From Buddleja alternifolia (lineage: Eukaryota > Streptophyta > Magnoliopsida > Lamiales > Scrophulariaceae), in assembly GCA_019426215.1 (NCBI GenBank), contig CM033395.1, positions 14,312,569 through 14,376,568 on the forward strand: a stretch of 64,000 bases of DNA, read 5' to 3'. Positions within the stretch are counted from its first letter, which is position 1; every line of letters starts with the position of its first letter. Made by a program: the position numbers and the translations under genes. This document shows positions 1 to 10,316 of the stretch, piece after piece. The notes beneath the pieces were generated by a model that was given only the letters and a program-made list of their open reading frames with translations, made no database searches and was not told the DNA's origin.

Positions 1-539
1 CAAATATTCTTCCAACTCATGTGTTGAGTACAAAGAACACAAAATGTATTCCCACCCATTTACATAAGCCAAGATTCGACATTCTCCTTGCTGACAATGG
101 TGGAGATAATCGAGGGTACGAGCTAAGGTGTGGATAAACTTAGAGGTGCAACGCTTGGGGCGCTAGGGAAAACCCATCCGGAGAGGTGTTGCAGGGAGCT
201 GCTTAAAAAGACGTTGCTGATTTTTGGTCTTCAAGAGGTAAACACGTGAAAACTAATCTCTAGGATAGTTTTGAATCCGATGGTACCATGTCTACCTAGC
301 CCTAATTTCGGGGATGTCGCTTTAATTATAAAATTATATGTCTTCAGCTGTGCCGGCGTCCCCGGGGGTTGTATTCGATCCCAACAAGATTGTCATAGAG
401 TATCTCGAGAATTGCGCCCAAATAATTGCGGGCACTAACTCTATCAATTCTGTTATGTGTTGTTATTATTATTAATATTTCAGAAGATAAATTTGTTATA
501 TAAGATGTATTTCTATTCTGATTAGGACTCTTAGTCCTA
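1..539. other. Unassigned sequence at left edge
   Basis: No gene or element boundary could be supported here. The stretch is moderately GC-rich around 130-210 and 340-450, which suggests part of a decayed transposable element rather than plain intergenic DNA. I found no terminal repeat partner within the window. Short open frames here have no recognisable motif. Confidence 0.4.
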
Positions 540-823
540 GTCAAATATGGATGCAATCTGGGTCGTGGGCCATTAAGCGATCCATGCACTCCAATAGTGC
601 CAAAATTTCATTGTGTGACCATTGCCAACTTTCCAACGAACACCAATTTCAATTAACGGGAATGTCGCTTGTATACTATGCCACGTATGTGAAGTGGCAT
701 TTCGGGCTCTTGCGCGAATACAGTACCATACTTATGTCGGAGGGTTTGGACCCAAAGCTTGTTATCATTTGTGAGCTGCCATCTGAGTTTCCCAAGCAAT
801 GACATATTAATTGCACTAGTATT
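540..823 (-). pseudogene. LINE ORF2 fragment, 3' portion (split from 8895-10080)
   Basis: On the minus strand, codons ending near 653 read NMSLLGKLRWQLTNDNKLWV, the pattern that follows the RT domain in plant L1-type LINE ORF2 (an 'NKALLAKLGWRL' type segment). Weaker resemblance (HGSLNGPRPRLHPYLT) continues in another frame to about 540. The upstream part of the same ORF lies at 8895-10080. The two halves were separated when the family-A LTR inserted at 824. Stops and frameshifts show it is dead. The 3' end of the LINE was not found. Confidence 0.6.
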
Positions 824-2277
824 TGTTAGGATTATGCCTTCCATGCCATAGAGGAATTAGATTATTAGACATTTACCTTTATGTTGTACAAACTCTTATT
901 CTTCAATAAAGGCATAGTTTTATTCAAATCAATCTTGCTGGCATTAATATAAGTATTGAACAAATAAGTCCAAGGCAATAAAGAGGGAGCTTCTACGCCT
1001 CAATTGAGGAGATGGACACTAGAAGTATCAATTCCTTGTTTACTTAAACTAGAGTTCGCAAGTCGACGAGTCTTAATTGGGCATTAATACCAGACTTGTA
1101 TGACGCAAGCTTTGACAAGGAGTGTTAGTCGGTCACTTTGGATGGTGGGAGCTTGGTCATAGATATATCAATGGAATTGATATATTCGAACACGGCTTGC
1201 CGTAATTCAATCACATGGGTAATTACTCTTGGATCGTCAATGATTGAATTACTGGTCGCGGTAGTGTGCATAAGCCTTAGACCTGAGGATTCACAAAGAT
1301 TGGAATTGTGACACTAAACGAGTTATTAGAGTAGTTAGATCCATTTCATCCTTTGGTGGGATCAACCTCGAAGTGCGGTTCAGAAGGATAAGTGGCAATT
1401 GTTTGGTGATTGTAAATAAGGGATTCACTATCTTGGGTAGTAACAGGTTAACGTCCTGTGCGATTGTAGGTAAATGAAATTATAAGTTTTTAGCCAAAGC
1501 AGAAGAACTAACTTATGTATAGTACATAAGGGTAGTTCAGTAATTTCATCGTACTATGATTCCCTAAAGCACAGGACCGAGTCTTGTGAGTTTGACATAA
1601 TCCATGACTCTCACTCGATCGGATGTTACAGTGAAAGGCTTATACTCACATAGTATCTGTGACCTAAAGGTTTGTGTTGATCTATTCATTTCAATTGGGT
1701 TTCGATGTGAGTCCACGTGACTGCCTTAGTGACACTCACATCCTTGGTTTCCTCCAATAGCCAATTTAAATGAACTTAGAGAGTCGCGCTTAAAAGGAAT
1801 TGAGCGAAGAAAATTCTTTTGTTGTCAAAAACATAAATTAGGTAATTTGCTATTTAATGAGCAAATTAATTTATTTGATTAATCGGATTAATGAAAATAA
1901 ATTAATAATAAATAATTAGATGTATTTATTATGAATGCATTAATTTATTTGATTAATTAGATTAATGAAAATAAATTAATTATAATAAATAAATAGACTT
2001 ATTTATTTTACTCATCCTTTTATTAAATAATTAGATTATTTAATTTAGATGATTATTAATTAGTATTATATTTTAATTGGATTAAAATATGTTGGACCTA
2101 ATTAATAATTGGACTAAGTTGAAAGTCAACTTAGCCCAATAAGGATGAGGTGGGGCGTGTTTGTGCGTGTGTAAGAGGAGTTGGATGAGCTCAAGGAATT
2201 AGTTAATTCCAAGCCCATCACTCCTTATATATACCTAACACTAGTTCAGTCAAAACCTAACTCTCACATTAGACTTG

Positions 2278-4013
2278 TGACACGCTAAAAGCTAACGTGC
2301 TATGATAGCAAGTGCACTAGCCGTGTGTAGTAATAAGTGTGGACGAAAAGTCCGGGTTGTCGAACAACGGAGACTTGAATTCTAGTTTATGATTTTAATG
2401 AAGGTAAAGACAATTAAAGTAAAGCAAGAGAAAAACAATTAAGTAAACGAAAGATCAAAGGAGGGAACAAGCTATGAATTAAACCTCACGAATTGGTTAA
2501 AAAAGACTAAGGCACATGCTATGACAAAATCCACTCGTCTATATATATGAGCTACTCTTCAAATTATTAGACTCTTATTGCTTTGGTGAAAACTCCTTAA
2601 TTAATCATTACCCGATGTCTCGGCACATAACAATCCTATGATTGATTGACGGTTCTCTAAATATGTCTATCCGAGAATCTAATCAACAACCACGCATTAA
2701 CGTTCTAGAGTTTCCCCGGATAAATCCGGCTAACCGCACCCAGAAATCTTTACCTATTTCTAGGAGCAATTCCACATTAGTTTCGGATGATGTGTTGATT
2801 CATTTGAACCCTAACCTATCTTCTCTCGAATGACTAGATTAGGCACAATAGCAAGCATATGGAGATCAAGCATATGATTGTGATAAAAGCACAAAATCAA
2901 CACACAAAGCAATTAGGAGAATTAATACGAAAATTAACTTCACATATATAGATTCATGAATTCGGCCTTCACATGGCCTTAGTTCTACAAGATTAGCTCA
3001 TATTTAATAGCTCAAGAAGGTCTAAAACAATCATATACATAGTTATTAACATAAACATGTAAATGAAATGCAAAAGAAACTCCCTAAGTCTTGAATGATG
3101 ATGAATCCTTGCTTGTAGCTTCAATCTCTAGCTCAATCCCCCTTCTTTGCAATCTTCAAAATGATGAAGAATGGTGATGAATGGTGATGGGTGAAGAGTT
3201 ATGATGGGTTTTTGGCCTCTTCACCAGCTCCCCCTCTTTTTCTCCAAGAGTGTTAAGAGTGATCGGTCAAGTGTGAAGAAGATGCCCCTTTTGGACAAGA
3301 AATGATGGGCTCTTTATTCTACTCCAAACCCCATCATGGTGTGCAATAAACAATTCCCCTTCCCCTCTTGCATGTCCCCCACACATGTGCATGACATCTT
3401 GGCTTTAAATATTCCATTCCCCCATCAAATGATGAACTTTTGGATGAAAGGAATCAAAACTCGGGTGTGGTCAGGCCTAGGCGGGGGCATGACGGCGCCT
3501 AGGCGTCGTCGGCAGAATGCTGAGCGTATTTGCCTCTGTCCGGCGCAGCAATCGTATTTTCTTTATAACTCTCTCCACAGAACTCCGATTTGGATGATTC
3601 AAGTTCTCATTTGAAGCTAACACATAGTTCTACAACTTTGTAGAAGGACACTTCATCCAATTTGGTCTCTAAACATACGGAAATAGCGCTCAACCGTGGA
3701 AACTAATGCAGATACGACGCCCAGGCGTGGACAGGATGGCGCCTAGGCGTGGTAAGCAGAATGTTGACGTTATTTGCATCTTGTCCGGTGCCTGGGCGTG
3801 GGTGGAAAGGCGCTTGGGCATAGGGGTGCATAGCAATTTGGCCTAAACTTGTTTTATACGTCGTTTTTCATCCCGTTCTTCGATTGTATCCATTTAAGAC
3901 CTGAAATCACTTAATGCACGAATTAAACGCACATGTGGCAAGAATCAAGCGATAAATGAACCTAAAACATAAGCGCAAAGGGGCTTAAAAACACGTAAAA
4001 ATGCCTCTGATCA
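2278..4013 (-). repeat. 3' LTR of the Athila-like element (2278-8575)
   Basis: This 1,736-bp repeat pairs with 6840-8575, with about ten substitutions and no length change. Open frames at 2642-2833 and 3336-3614 recur in the other LTR and are not treated as genes. It contains iterated GGCGCCTAGGCG-type motifs between about 3475 and 3850. Confidence 0.93.
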
Positions 4014-4026
4014 ACACCCCCAAACT
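4014..4026 (-). other. Polypurine tract of the Athila-like element
   Basis: The minus strand reads AGTTTGGGGGTGT immediately before the 3' LTR terminus. This is a typical plus-strand primer for this lineage. A stem-loop (4031-4052) lies just upstream of it. Confidence 0.8.
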
Positions 4027-4030
4027 TATC

Positions 4031-4052
4031 TATTGCTCGTCCTCGAGCAATA
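4031..4052 (-). promoter_or_regulatory. Conserved PPT-proximal stem-loop with AGGA loop
   Basis: On the element strand the stem TATTGCTCG pairs perfectly with CGAGCAATA around the loop AGGA, 17 nt from the LTR boundary. The second Athila-like element has the same structure with a different stem sequence at 46578-46597. It may be a cis-acting RNA or DNA signal for replication or packaging; that role is inferred. Confidence 0.6.
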
Positions 4053-4139
4053 AGAGAAGGCATAGGATACGAGCTCATCATCAAAAACAGGGAGGTAAAA
4101 GAAAAGAAACTACACAACTCACTTTCGTGGAGCAAGCGG

Positions 4140-4158
4140 TTGCATTTAGCGGATGCAA
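4140..4158 (-). promoter_or_regulatory. Conserved TTGCAT/ATGCAA hairpin
   Basis: On the element strand the arms TTGCAT and ATGCAA flank a 7-nt loop. The surrounding sequence (GGCTTG before, and an upstream CAAACCCTCACGAGAC) is shared with 46438-46515 in the other Athila-like element. Function unknown. Confidence 0.45.
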
Positions 4159-5609
4159 CAAGCCTTTGAACCCTTGAGTTACCTCAAAGAACGAGTTATA
4201 GTCTCGTGAGGGTTTGCAGACGATATACCCACAAAATCGAAAGATTTTCAACCCCGATCACTCAACGTAAATTACAATGATTAATAGCACACAATGGTAT
4301 GAATTCACCTGTTTAAGCTCAAGCTACATATATATACACGTCACCCACTTGCTCATGTTACGCCTTAACATCGAAAAGATCATCCTAAGGGTGTAGTGTA
4401 ATAAATCTCAAGTATTATAGTCGAGTGGCATTCTTACCACTTTTCAAGCATTAACCCCATATTTATCAACTCTTGATTATTCACATGGTACGAGAATTGA
4501 ATACAACTTCATAGCCACTTAAAAATTCCTCAATTCATTCCACTTTCGACTTTAACTTATGCACTTTCAACTCGAAACATTAGAGGCTAGACCATGTGCA
4601 ATGTTCGATCCTCTTAGGCTTTCTATGACACCCGTGTAACGAGCTTTAGGCCAATAACTCCTAAACCAGACGGCTTTCGGGTATCAAATGTAGAGACATT
4701 CCTAAGGGCTTAATCGCTCGAGTGTCAAAGGCCACAAAATCAAACTAGGTCCTTATTCACTTAACACCTGCATTGGCTTGAGCTCTAGCTCAAATTAGCT
4801 TAATAGTACAGTATTCTAGGCATGGTGCTATTCGTCCCCAGTATCTATTAAGCCTGACCTTTGCAGTCATACCAATGTTCACCTCTTTTTATTATTGTTA
4901 AACATACGAAGCTATATTCTCAACTCATAACTCATGTGAAAATTCTAAGTCGATATTTTTCGGGATCAAGCCTTTAAGTGTTTCAAAATGGTTGCCCACT
5001 CAACTCCTCTACCCTCGATTTATGTGCATATGTGAATCATCTTAATGTCAATCTAGTCTAGTTAGGGTCCCACAAGCAAGGAACGATGTGTATAGCCATT
5101 AAAAACCAAATTGATAGAGAAAACATACCATGTATTCAAATTAACCATGCTCAATGCCTCAAGTGAAGGGTTGAAATTCTATCCAAAAATTTGTTATGCT
5201 TGATTTTCACAAAAAAATAGCACAAAATACATGTAATAGCGACGATTCCCCCAAACTTGAGCTAAAAACAAAGATCCACGACATATAGATACCCCCCCAC
5301 ACTTAAACTCAACATTACCTCAATGTTGACGCAATTATACATACTCACAAGGGGAGTAACCGAGAGTACTTACAACAAGGGTGCCGAAAAGCAACCCTCA
5401 ATCACGTGAGATCCGCTCCAACCTCAAATCCGCCACGAAAGATATTCCAAAGAAAAACTCGTCTACTACATGTTATGCACTCACACACAAACCATCAAGA
5501 CATAAAGAAAAACATGCCGAAAGTGCATGCTTGAACACAACACAAGGAAACAAACTAAACTAAACAAAAAAAAAAAAAACAAAAGCAAAACAAAAAGAAA
5601 ACTTACAAA

Positions 5610-5657
5610 CTTGGGTTGCCTCCCAAGAAGCGCTTTTTTATAGTCATTAGCTTGACT
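5610..5657 (-). promoter_or_regulatory. Conserved 48-nt block with CTTGGG/CCCAAG hairpin
   Basis: Read on the minus strand just after the ORF stop, this block matches 44341-44388 of the second Athila-like element with about three mismatches. It ends in CTTGGGAGGCAACCCAAG, a 6-bp stem with a 6-nt loop. The ORFs before it in the two elements look unrelated, so selection probably acts on the nucleic acid. Confidence 0.6.
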
Positions 5658-5670
5658 TTATCGGGTCGGC

Positions 5671-6591
5671 TTAAGGAGGATGACGTATGAATGCTTTGTT
5701 TACTCTCCAATCAAGAATGAAACATGGCCCGGTGTTTGTGAGAAGTAGCTTGAGTATGGGCCAAGAAATCGTCATTTCCTCCCCATATGTCGGGTGATGA
5801 TATAGACTATTCTCCACGCTATGGACAGTAGATCTTTTTCCTTCACCCATCGAAGTGATAAACTTGGAGTTTGTGAGGTAGGACTCGAGTAGATTATTGG
5901 TTATCCTTTCCTGAAAAAGCTCAACACTAAAAGGATCAAAAGCATCAATGCGTAAAGATAATGTAGAATCAATTGGATGCTTAAAAACCTCATAGTTATC
6001 ACAAATAACCATGTCATCTCCTACACTAGAGGACAACTTACTGTCATGGGCACTAATGACCTCTATACCCGTGGAGAGGGAAGAAGATACCAAAGAAGCT
6101 TCTGGTAAAGGCTCGAGTGTCCTTTCCTTCAACGTCGGCTTCTTTGATATCAATTCTTCGATAAAAATGGGGCCGGGTATCGCTTGAATGTTAGGTGTGC
6201 GACGCTGAGGCGATGACACCTTCATAGAAATCCTCTCATTTTTCATTTCCTCAATGATCATTAGAGCCTCCTTAATTGGTCCTTCATACAAAGCATCAAT
6301 GGCTTTGTGTACCAATTTCATACTTTTCGGCTGATCCAAATCATCTAGTGTGAGTTGTAAGCCGTATAGGAGTTGTCGAACCCATTCTCGTTCCTCCAGA
6401 GTCGGGGATAAATGATATCCCTCCTGTATGGTAAAGACGCTGGATGGTAGACAATCCCGGACCGACTGAAGTGGTTGAGAAGGAGGCGGTTGCATAGCTT
6501 GGAGAATGCCTTGTAACCACTCCCGATCCTTCGGTAAATTCATATCCGGGAAACGTGCATTCGGATTTGGTTGATAGATATTGTCCGCCAT
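5671..6591 (-). CDS. Hypothetical protein of non-autonomous Athila-like element (306 aa)
   Basis: This is an uninterrupted 306-codon ORF and the only coding region of the element. It sits where gag normally starts, about 225 nt after the tRNA primer site. The N-terminus (about residues 1-60) is rich in proline, asparagine and glutamine. A predicted helical segment around residues 65-125 includes paired tryptophan and leucine positions. The middle is serine- and acid-rich, and the C-terminus ends RVNKAFIRHPP. No zinc knuckle, protease DSG/DLG, RT YVDD or FADD, or integrase motif is visible, and there is no signal peptide or clear membrane segment. I do not recognise the family. Its intactness in an element with 99% identical LTRs suggests recent function or recent copying. 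It could be a divergent gag, a captured host sequence or chance; coding status needs homologous copies. Confidence 0.6.
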   Translation of the reverse strand: MADNIYQPNPNARFPDMNLPKDREWLQGILQAMQPPPSQPLQSVRDCLPSSVFTIQEGYHLSPTLEEREWVRQLLYGLQLTLDDLDQPKSMKLVHKAIDALYEGPIKEALMIIEEMKNERISMKVSSPQRRTPNIQAIPGPIFIEELISKKPTLKERTLEPLPEASLVSSSLSTGIEVISAHDSKLSSSVGDDMVICDNYEVFKHPIDSTLSLRIDAFDPFSVELFQERITNNLLESYLTNSKFITSMGEGKRSTVHSVENSLYHHPTYGEEMTISWPILKLLLTNTGPCFILDWRVNKAFIRHPP

Positions 6592-6815
6592 CTCTCGAAC
6601 TCATCTACAAACCCGGAGCACATGTTCAAAATAAAAATAACAAAATCAAGCAAAGGCTCATTTGAGAAGCGGGTCATGCACCACAAATCGAACCTATCAA
6701 TTAAGCACAAGAAACAAAATTAGACTAAACACGAAAATAAAAGAAAATCAAGAAATAAACGAAAACTAAGAATTATGAAAAATGTAAACGAAAATCAAAA
6801 ACTAAAATAAACAAG
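6592..6815 (-). other. Untranslated leader of the Athila-like element
   Basis: This is an A-rich stretch between the primer site and the 306-aa ORF, with no other open frame of note. It would hold any packaging signal of the genomic RNA. Nothing more can be assigned. Confidence 0.5.
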
Positions 6816-6833
6816 TCCCCGGCAACGGCGCCA
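6816..6833 (-). other. Primer-binding site, tRNA-Asp type
   Basis: The minus strand reads TGGCGCCGTTGCCGGGGA, complementary to the 3' end of plant tRNA-Asp. It lies 6 nt from the inner end of the 5' LTR. The same primer site occurs at 41801-41818 and is typical of Athila-type elements. Confidence 0.85.
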
Positions 6834-6839
6834 AAAACT

Positions 6840-8575
6840 TGACACGCTAAAAGCTAACGTGCTATGATAGCAAGTGCACTAGCCGTGTGTAGTAATAAGT
6901 GTGGACGAAAAGTCCGGGTTGTCGAACCACGGAGACTTGAATTCTAGTTTATGATTTTAATGAAGGTAAAGACAATTAAAGTAAAGCAAGAGAAAAACAA
7001 TTAAGTAAACGAAAGATCAAAGAAGGGAACAAGCTATGAATTAAACCTCACGAATTGGTTAAAAAAGACTAAGGCACATGCTATGACAAAATCCACTCGT
7101 CTATATATATGAGCTACTCTTCGAATTATTAGACTCCTATTGCTTTGGTGAAAACTCCTTAATTAATCATTACCCGATGTCTCGGCACATAACAATCCTA
7201 TGATTGATTGACGGTTCTCTAAATATGTCTATCCGAGAATCTAATCAACAACCACGCATTAACGTTCTAGAGTTTCCCCGGATAAATCCGGCTAACCGCA
7301 CCCAGAAATCTTTACCTATTTCTAGGAGCAATTCCACATTAGTTTCGGATGATGTGTTGATTCATTTGAACCCCAACCTATCTTCTCTCGAATGACTAGA
7401 TTAGGCACAATAGCAAGCATATGGAGATCAAGCATATGATTGTGATAAAAGCACAAAATCAACACACAAAGCAATTAGGAGAATTAATACGAAAATTAAC
7501 TTCACATATATAGATTCATGAATTCGGCCTTCACATGGCCTTAGTTCTACAAGATTAGCTCATATTCAATAGCTCAAGAAGGTCTAAAACAATCATATAC
7601 ATAGTTATTAACATAAACATGTAAATGAAATGCAAAAGAAACTCCCTAAGTCTTGAATGATGATGAATCCTTGCTTGTAGCTTCAATCTCTAGCTCAATC
7701 CCCCTTCTTTGCAATCTTCAAAATGATGAAGAATGGTGATGAATGGTGATGGGTGAAGAGTTATGATGGGTTTTTGGCCTCTTCACCAGCTCCCCCTCTT
7801 TTTCTCCAAGAGTGTTAAGAGTGATCGGTCAAGTGTGAAGAAGATGCCCTTTTTGGACAAGAAATGATGGGCTCTTTATTCTACTCCAAACCCCATCATG
7901 GTGTGCAATAAACAATTCCCCTTCCCCTCTTGCATGTCCCCCACACATGTGCATGACATCTTGGCTTTAAATATTCCATTCCCCCATCAAATGATGAACT
8001 TTTGGATGAAAGGAATCAAAACTCGGGTGTGGTCAGGCCTAGGCGGGGGCATGACGGCGCCTAGGCGTCGTCGGCAGAATGCTGAGCGTATTTGCCTCTG
8101 TCCGGCGCAGCAATCGTATTTTCTTTATAACTCTCTCCACAGAACTCCGATTTGGATGATTCAAGTTCTCATTTGAAGCTAACACATAGTTCTACAACTT
8201 TGTAGAAGGACACTTCATCCAATTTGGTCTCTAAACATACGGAAATAGCGCTCAACCGTGGAAACTAATGCAGATACGACGCCCAGGCGTGGACAGGATG
8301 GCGCCTAGGCGTGGTAAGCAGAATGTTGACGTTATTTGCATCTTGTCCGGTGCCTGGGCGTGGGTGGAAAGGCGTTTGGGCATAGGGGTGCGTAGCAATT
8401 TGGCCTAAACTTGTTTTATACGTCGTTTTTCATCCCGTTCTTCGATTGTATCCATTTAAGACCTGAAATCACTTAATGCACGAATTAAACGCACATGTGG
8501 CAAGAATCAAGCGATAAATGAACCTAAAACATAAACGCAAAGGGGCTTAAAAACACGTAAAAATGCCTCTGATCA
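6840..8575 (-). repeat. 5' LTR of the Athila-like element (2278-8575)
   Basis: This 1,736-bp LTR is the partner of 2278-4013. It would drive minus-strand transcription into the 306-aa ORF. Differences from the other LTR are scattered single substitutions, for example near 7032, 7125 and 7566. Confidence 0.93.
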
Positions 8576-8894
8576 ACTTGACAGCAAAGAAAGAAGAAGA
8601 GAAAAATCTCTCTCCTCCCCCACAGAAGTCGCCGGCCATAGTGGTGCAAAAGGTGGTGGATTTTTCTTCAAAATTCGTTCCGGCGTGATATCTAGAGGCA
8701 GAAGTTTGGAACTGTTGCTACACGAAAGATCAAGTCTTTTATCAAATCAAAAGGTTAGTGAAAAGATGAAATTAGATTTCATCATTATATTATTTTCGAA
8801 ACCTGTGTAAAATCATTAAAACCCAAAGGTGATTCAATTGTGAATCCGGATATGTTTTCTCGTTTCCGCTGTGCATGAACTAGGATTCACAACA

Positions 8895-10080
8895 TATTTC
8901 AGATCATGAGGCTTCTGTTTATCTACCGTTGACAGATTTTATTCCATGCAATGAGATGTATTTTCCATTCCTCTTCCGATCCACCCTAAAGGAATTGTAT
9001 ATTTGCCCTATTGCTTTGATCGCATATACTCATGGAATCTGAGAAGTCTGCATACAGTATGAAGTAATGGTTGAGGTCATTGCCTTTATTAAAGTGGCTT
9101 GCCCGCTGTTGCGAGTTGTTCCCTCTTCCAGCCTTTCAATTTTTTCTTAACCTGATTCACTAGAAATTGGTAATCACTACGTCGAACTCTTGTGTGGTTC
9201 ATCGGCGCACCGAGGTAACGGCGCAGATCCTTGGTTATTCGAAGATTCGCTCTCTGACTAAGAGCTCGAGTTCAGGGTCTCGGGATATTATGAGAGAAGA
9301 AAATCCTGGACTTATCCATGTTCACGAGTTGCCTCGAGATCTTACAATAAGAATCCAAAATGTTGCTAATAATGTCAATCTAAGACTCAGAAGCCTCCCC
9401 AAAAAGAATGAGATCGTCTGCAAACATTAGGTGAGAGATTCTAGGACCCGAACGGAAAGTGGGTATCGGGTGCCATTGTTTGCTCTGAACTGCCTTGCTG
9501 ATAAGGACCCTAATTTCTCCACATAAAAAAAAAACAAATAAGGTGAGAGTGGGTCTCCTTACCTGAGGTCTCGTTTTGGGTAGAAACAACCAGTGGTCTC
9601 TCCATTCCAAAGAATGGACAATCTAGCTTTAGTGGTACAACTCAAAATAAGGTTTATCCAATTGGTAGGGAATCCCATCTCTTTCATCATGTTTTCCAGG
9701 AACATCCAGTCAACTCTATCGTATGCTTTCTCAAAGTCAATTTTAGAAATGAAAAAACATTTTTTACCCTTAACCGTTTGTAGATTATGGAAGACCTCTT
9801 GTGTAATAATCACATTATTGATAGTTTGTCTACCACGAATAAAACTACTTTGAGTGTGGGTATCTATCATATCTCTAAGTCTATTAGCCAAGGTTTTCGT
9901 AATGACTTTGAGAATCACATTACCAAAATTGATTGGACGAAATTTAGAAAGCCGTGTTGGGATTTTTTTTCTTTACGAAAGGTAATGAGAGATTCGTTGA
10001 GACGGAGATCGATCATACCTGAGCAGAGAGCCTCGCTCACTATGTTAGTCACGTCGTCGCCAATCGTGTTCCAATATTTT
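8895..10080 (-). pseudogene. LINE (L1-type) ORF2 reverse transcriptase fragment
   Basis: Minus-strand frames give, in order, a pre-RT segment (IGDDVTNIVSEALCSGMID near 10020-10070) and the RT core with FRPIN then LANRLRDMI at about 9880-9960. SSFIRGRQTINNVI and DFEKAYDRVDW (RT motif A) follow, then the catalytic FADDLILFGEAS near 9385-9420. Further on come YLGAPMN, KKLKGWKREQLA and ATLIKAMTSTI. The reading frame shifts several times and contains stops. The endonuclease domain is absent, so the copy is 5'-truncated near 10080. The remainder continues at 540-823 beyond the inserted LTR. It lies about 240 bp upstream of the phytol kinase start codon. Confidence 0.85.
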
Positions 10081-10316
10081 TTTAAATATATATTTTGTAA
10101 ACTTAACTAACTTGCATAAATAAAGTGAAATATAGTAAAACAAAATTTTGAGGAAACGAGGCACCGGTGGTAGGTCACTCAAAAATTGCCAAAAGAGAGC
10201 ACTGTACGCTACCCGCCTCCATCACCACACTTTTTACAATCCACACTAGTCTCGTTCGTTTTCACTGACACACACACACACACATATTCTGCGTGTGGGG
10301 TGGGGAGATATAATAT
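10081..10316 (+). promoter_or_regulatory. Probable promoter and 5' UTR of the phytol kinase gene
   Basis: This 236-bp interval lies between the LINE remnant and the start codon. A TATA-like run AAATATATATTT sits at about 10083-10094. A CA repeat (10265-10283) lies just before the start codon. The true transcription start cannot be fixed from sequence alone; the TATA assignment is weak. Confidence 0.35.

Larger units (their letters stand above)
2278..8575 (-). mobile_element. Non-autonomous Athila-like Ty3/gypsy element, single ORF
   Basis: This is a complete LTR element of 6,298 bp. It has two 1,736-bp LTRs starting TGACACGC and ending CTGATCA, and the target duplication ACTTG at 2273-2277 and 8576-8580. 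The primer site (6816-6833) and polypurine tract (4014-4026) place the 5' LTR on the right, so it is read on the minus strand. The 2.8-kb internal region holds one 306-codon ORF and a 3' noncoding region sharing hairpins with the element at 40458-47952. No gag zinc knuckle, protease, RT, RNase H or integrase is visible, so it must rely on proteins supplied in trans. About ten LTR differences were counted by eye, so it is young. Confidence 0.9.
824..8894 (+). mobile_element. Family-A solo LTR, split by a nested Athila-like element
   Basis: The LTR begins TGTTAGGATTATGCC at 824 and ends GGATTCACAACA at 8894. Its own sequence is 824-2277 plus 8581-8894, about 1.77 kb. No primer-binding site follows the right end and no internal coding region is present, so it is a solo LTR left by LTR-LTR recombination. 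TATT before the start and TATTT after the end fit a decayed target duplication. The flanking DNA on both sides is one LINE ORF, which supports these boundaries. A TATA-like TTATATATACC near 2224 suggests plus orientation. A truncated relative lies at 30612-31486. Confidence 0.7.

Noticed and set aside
2642..3614. 63- and 92-codon ORFs repeated at 7204-8176
   Set aside because: They recur only because they lie in the two LTRs and are antisense to the element; no protein features.
6816..6833. tRNA-Asp-like sequence as a tRNA gene
   Set aside because: Only the 18-nt complement of a tRNA 3' end is present, beside an LTR; it is a primer site (same for 41801-41818).
9593..10110. Plus-strand ORFs of 86 and 107 codons
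   Set aside because: Antisense shadows of the LINE reverse transcriptase.
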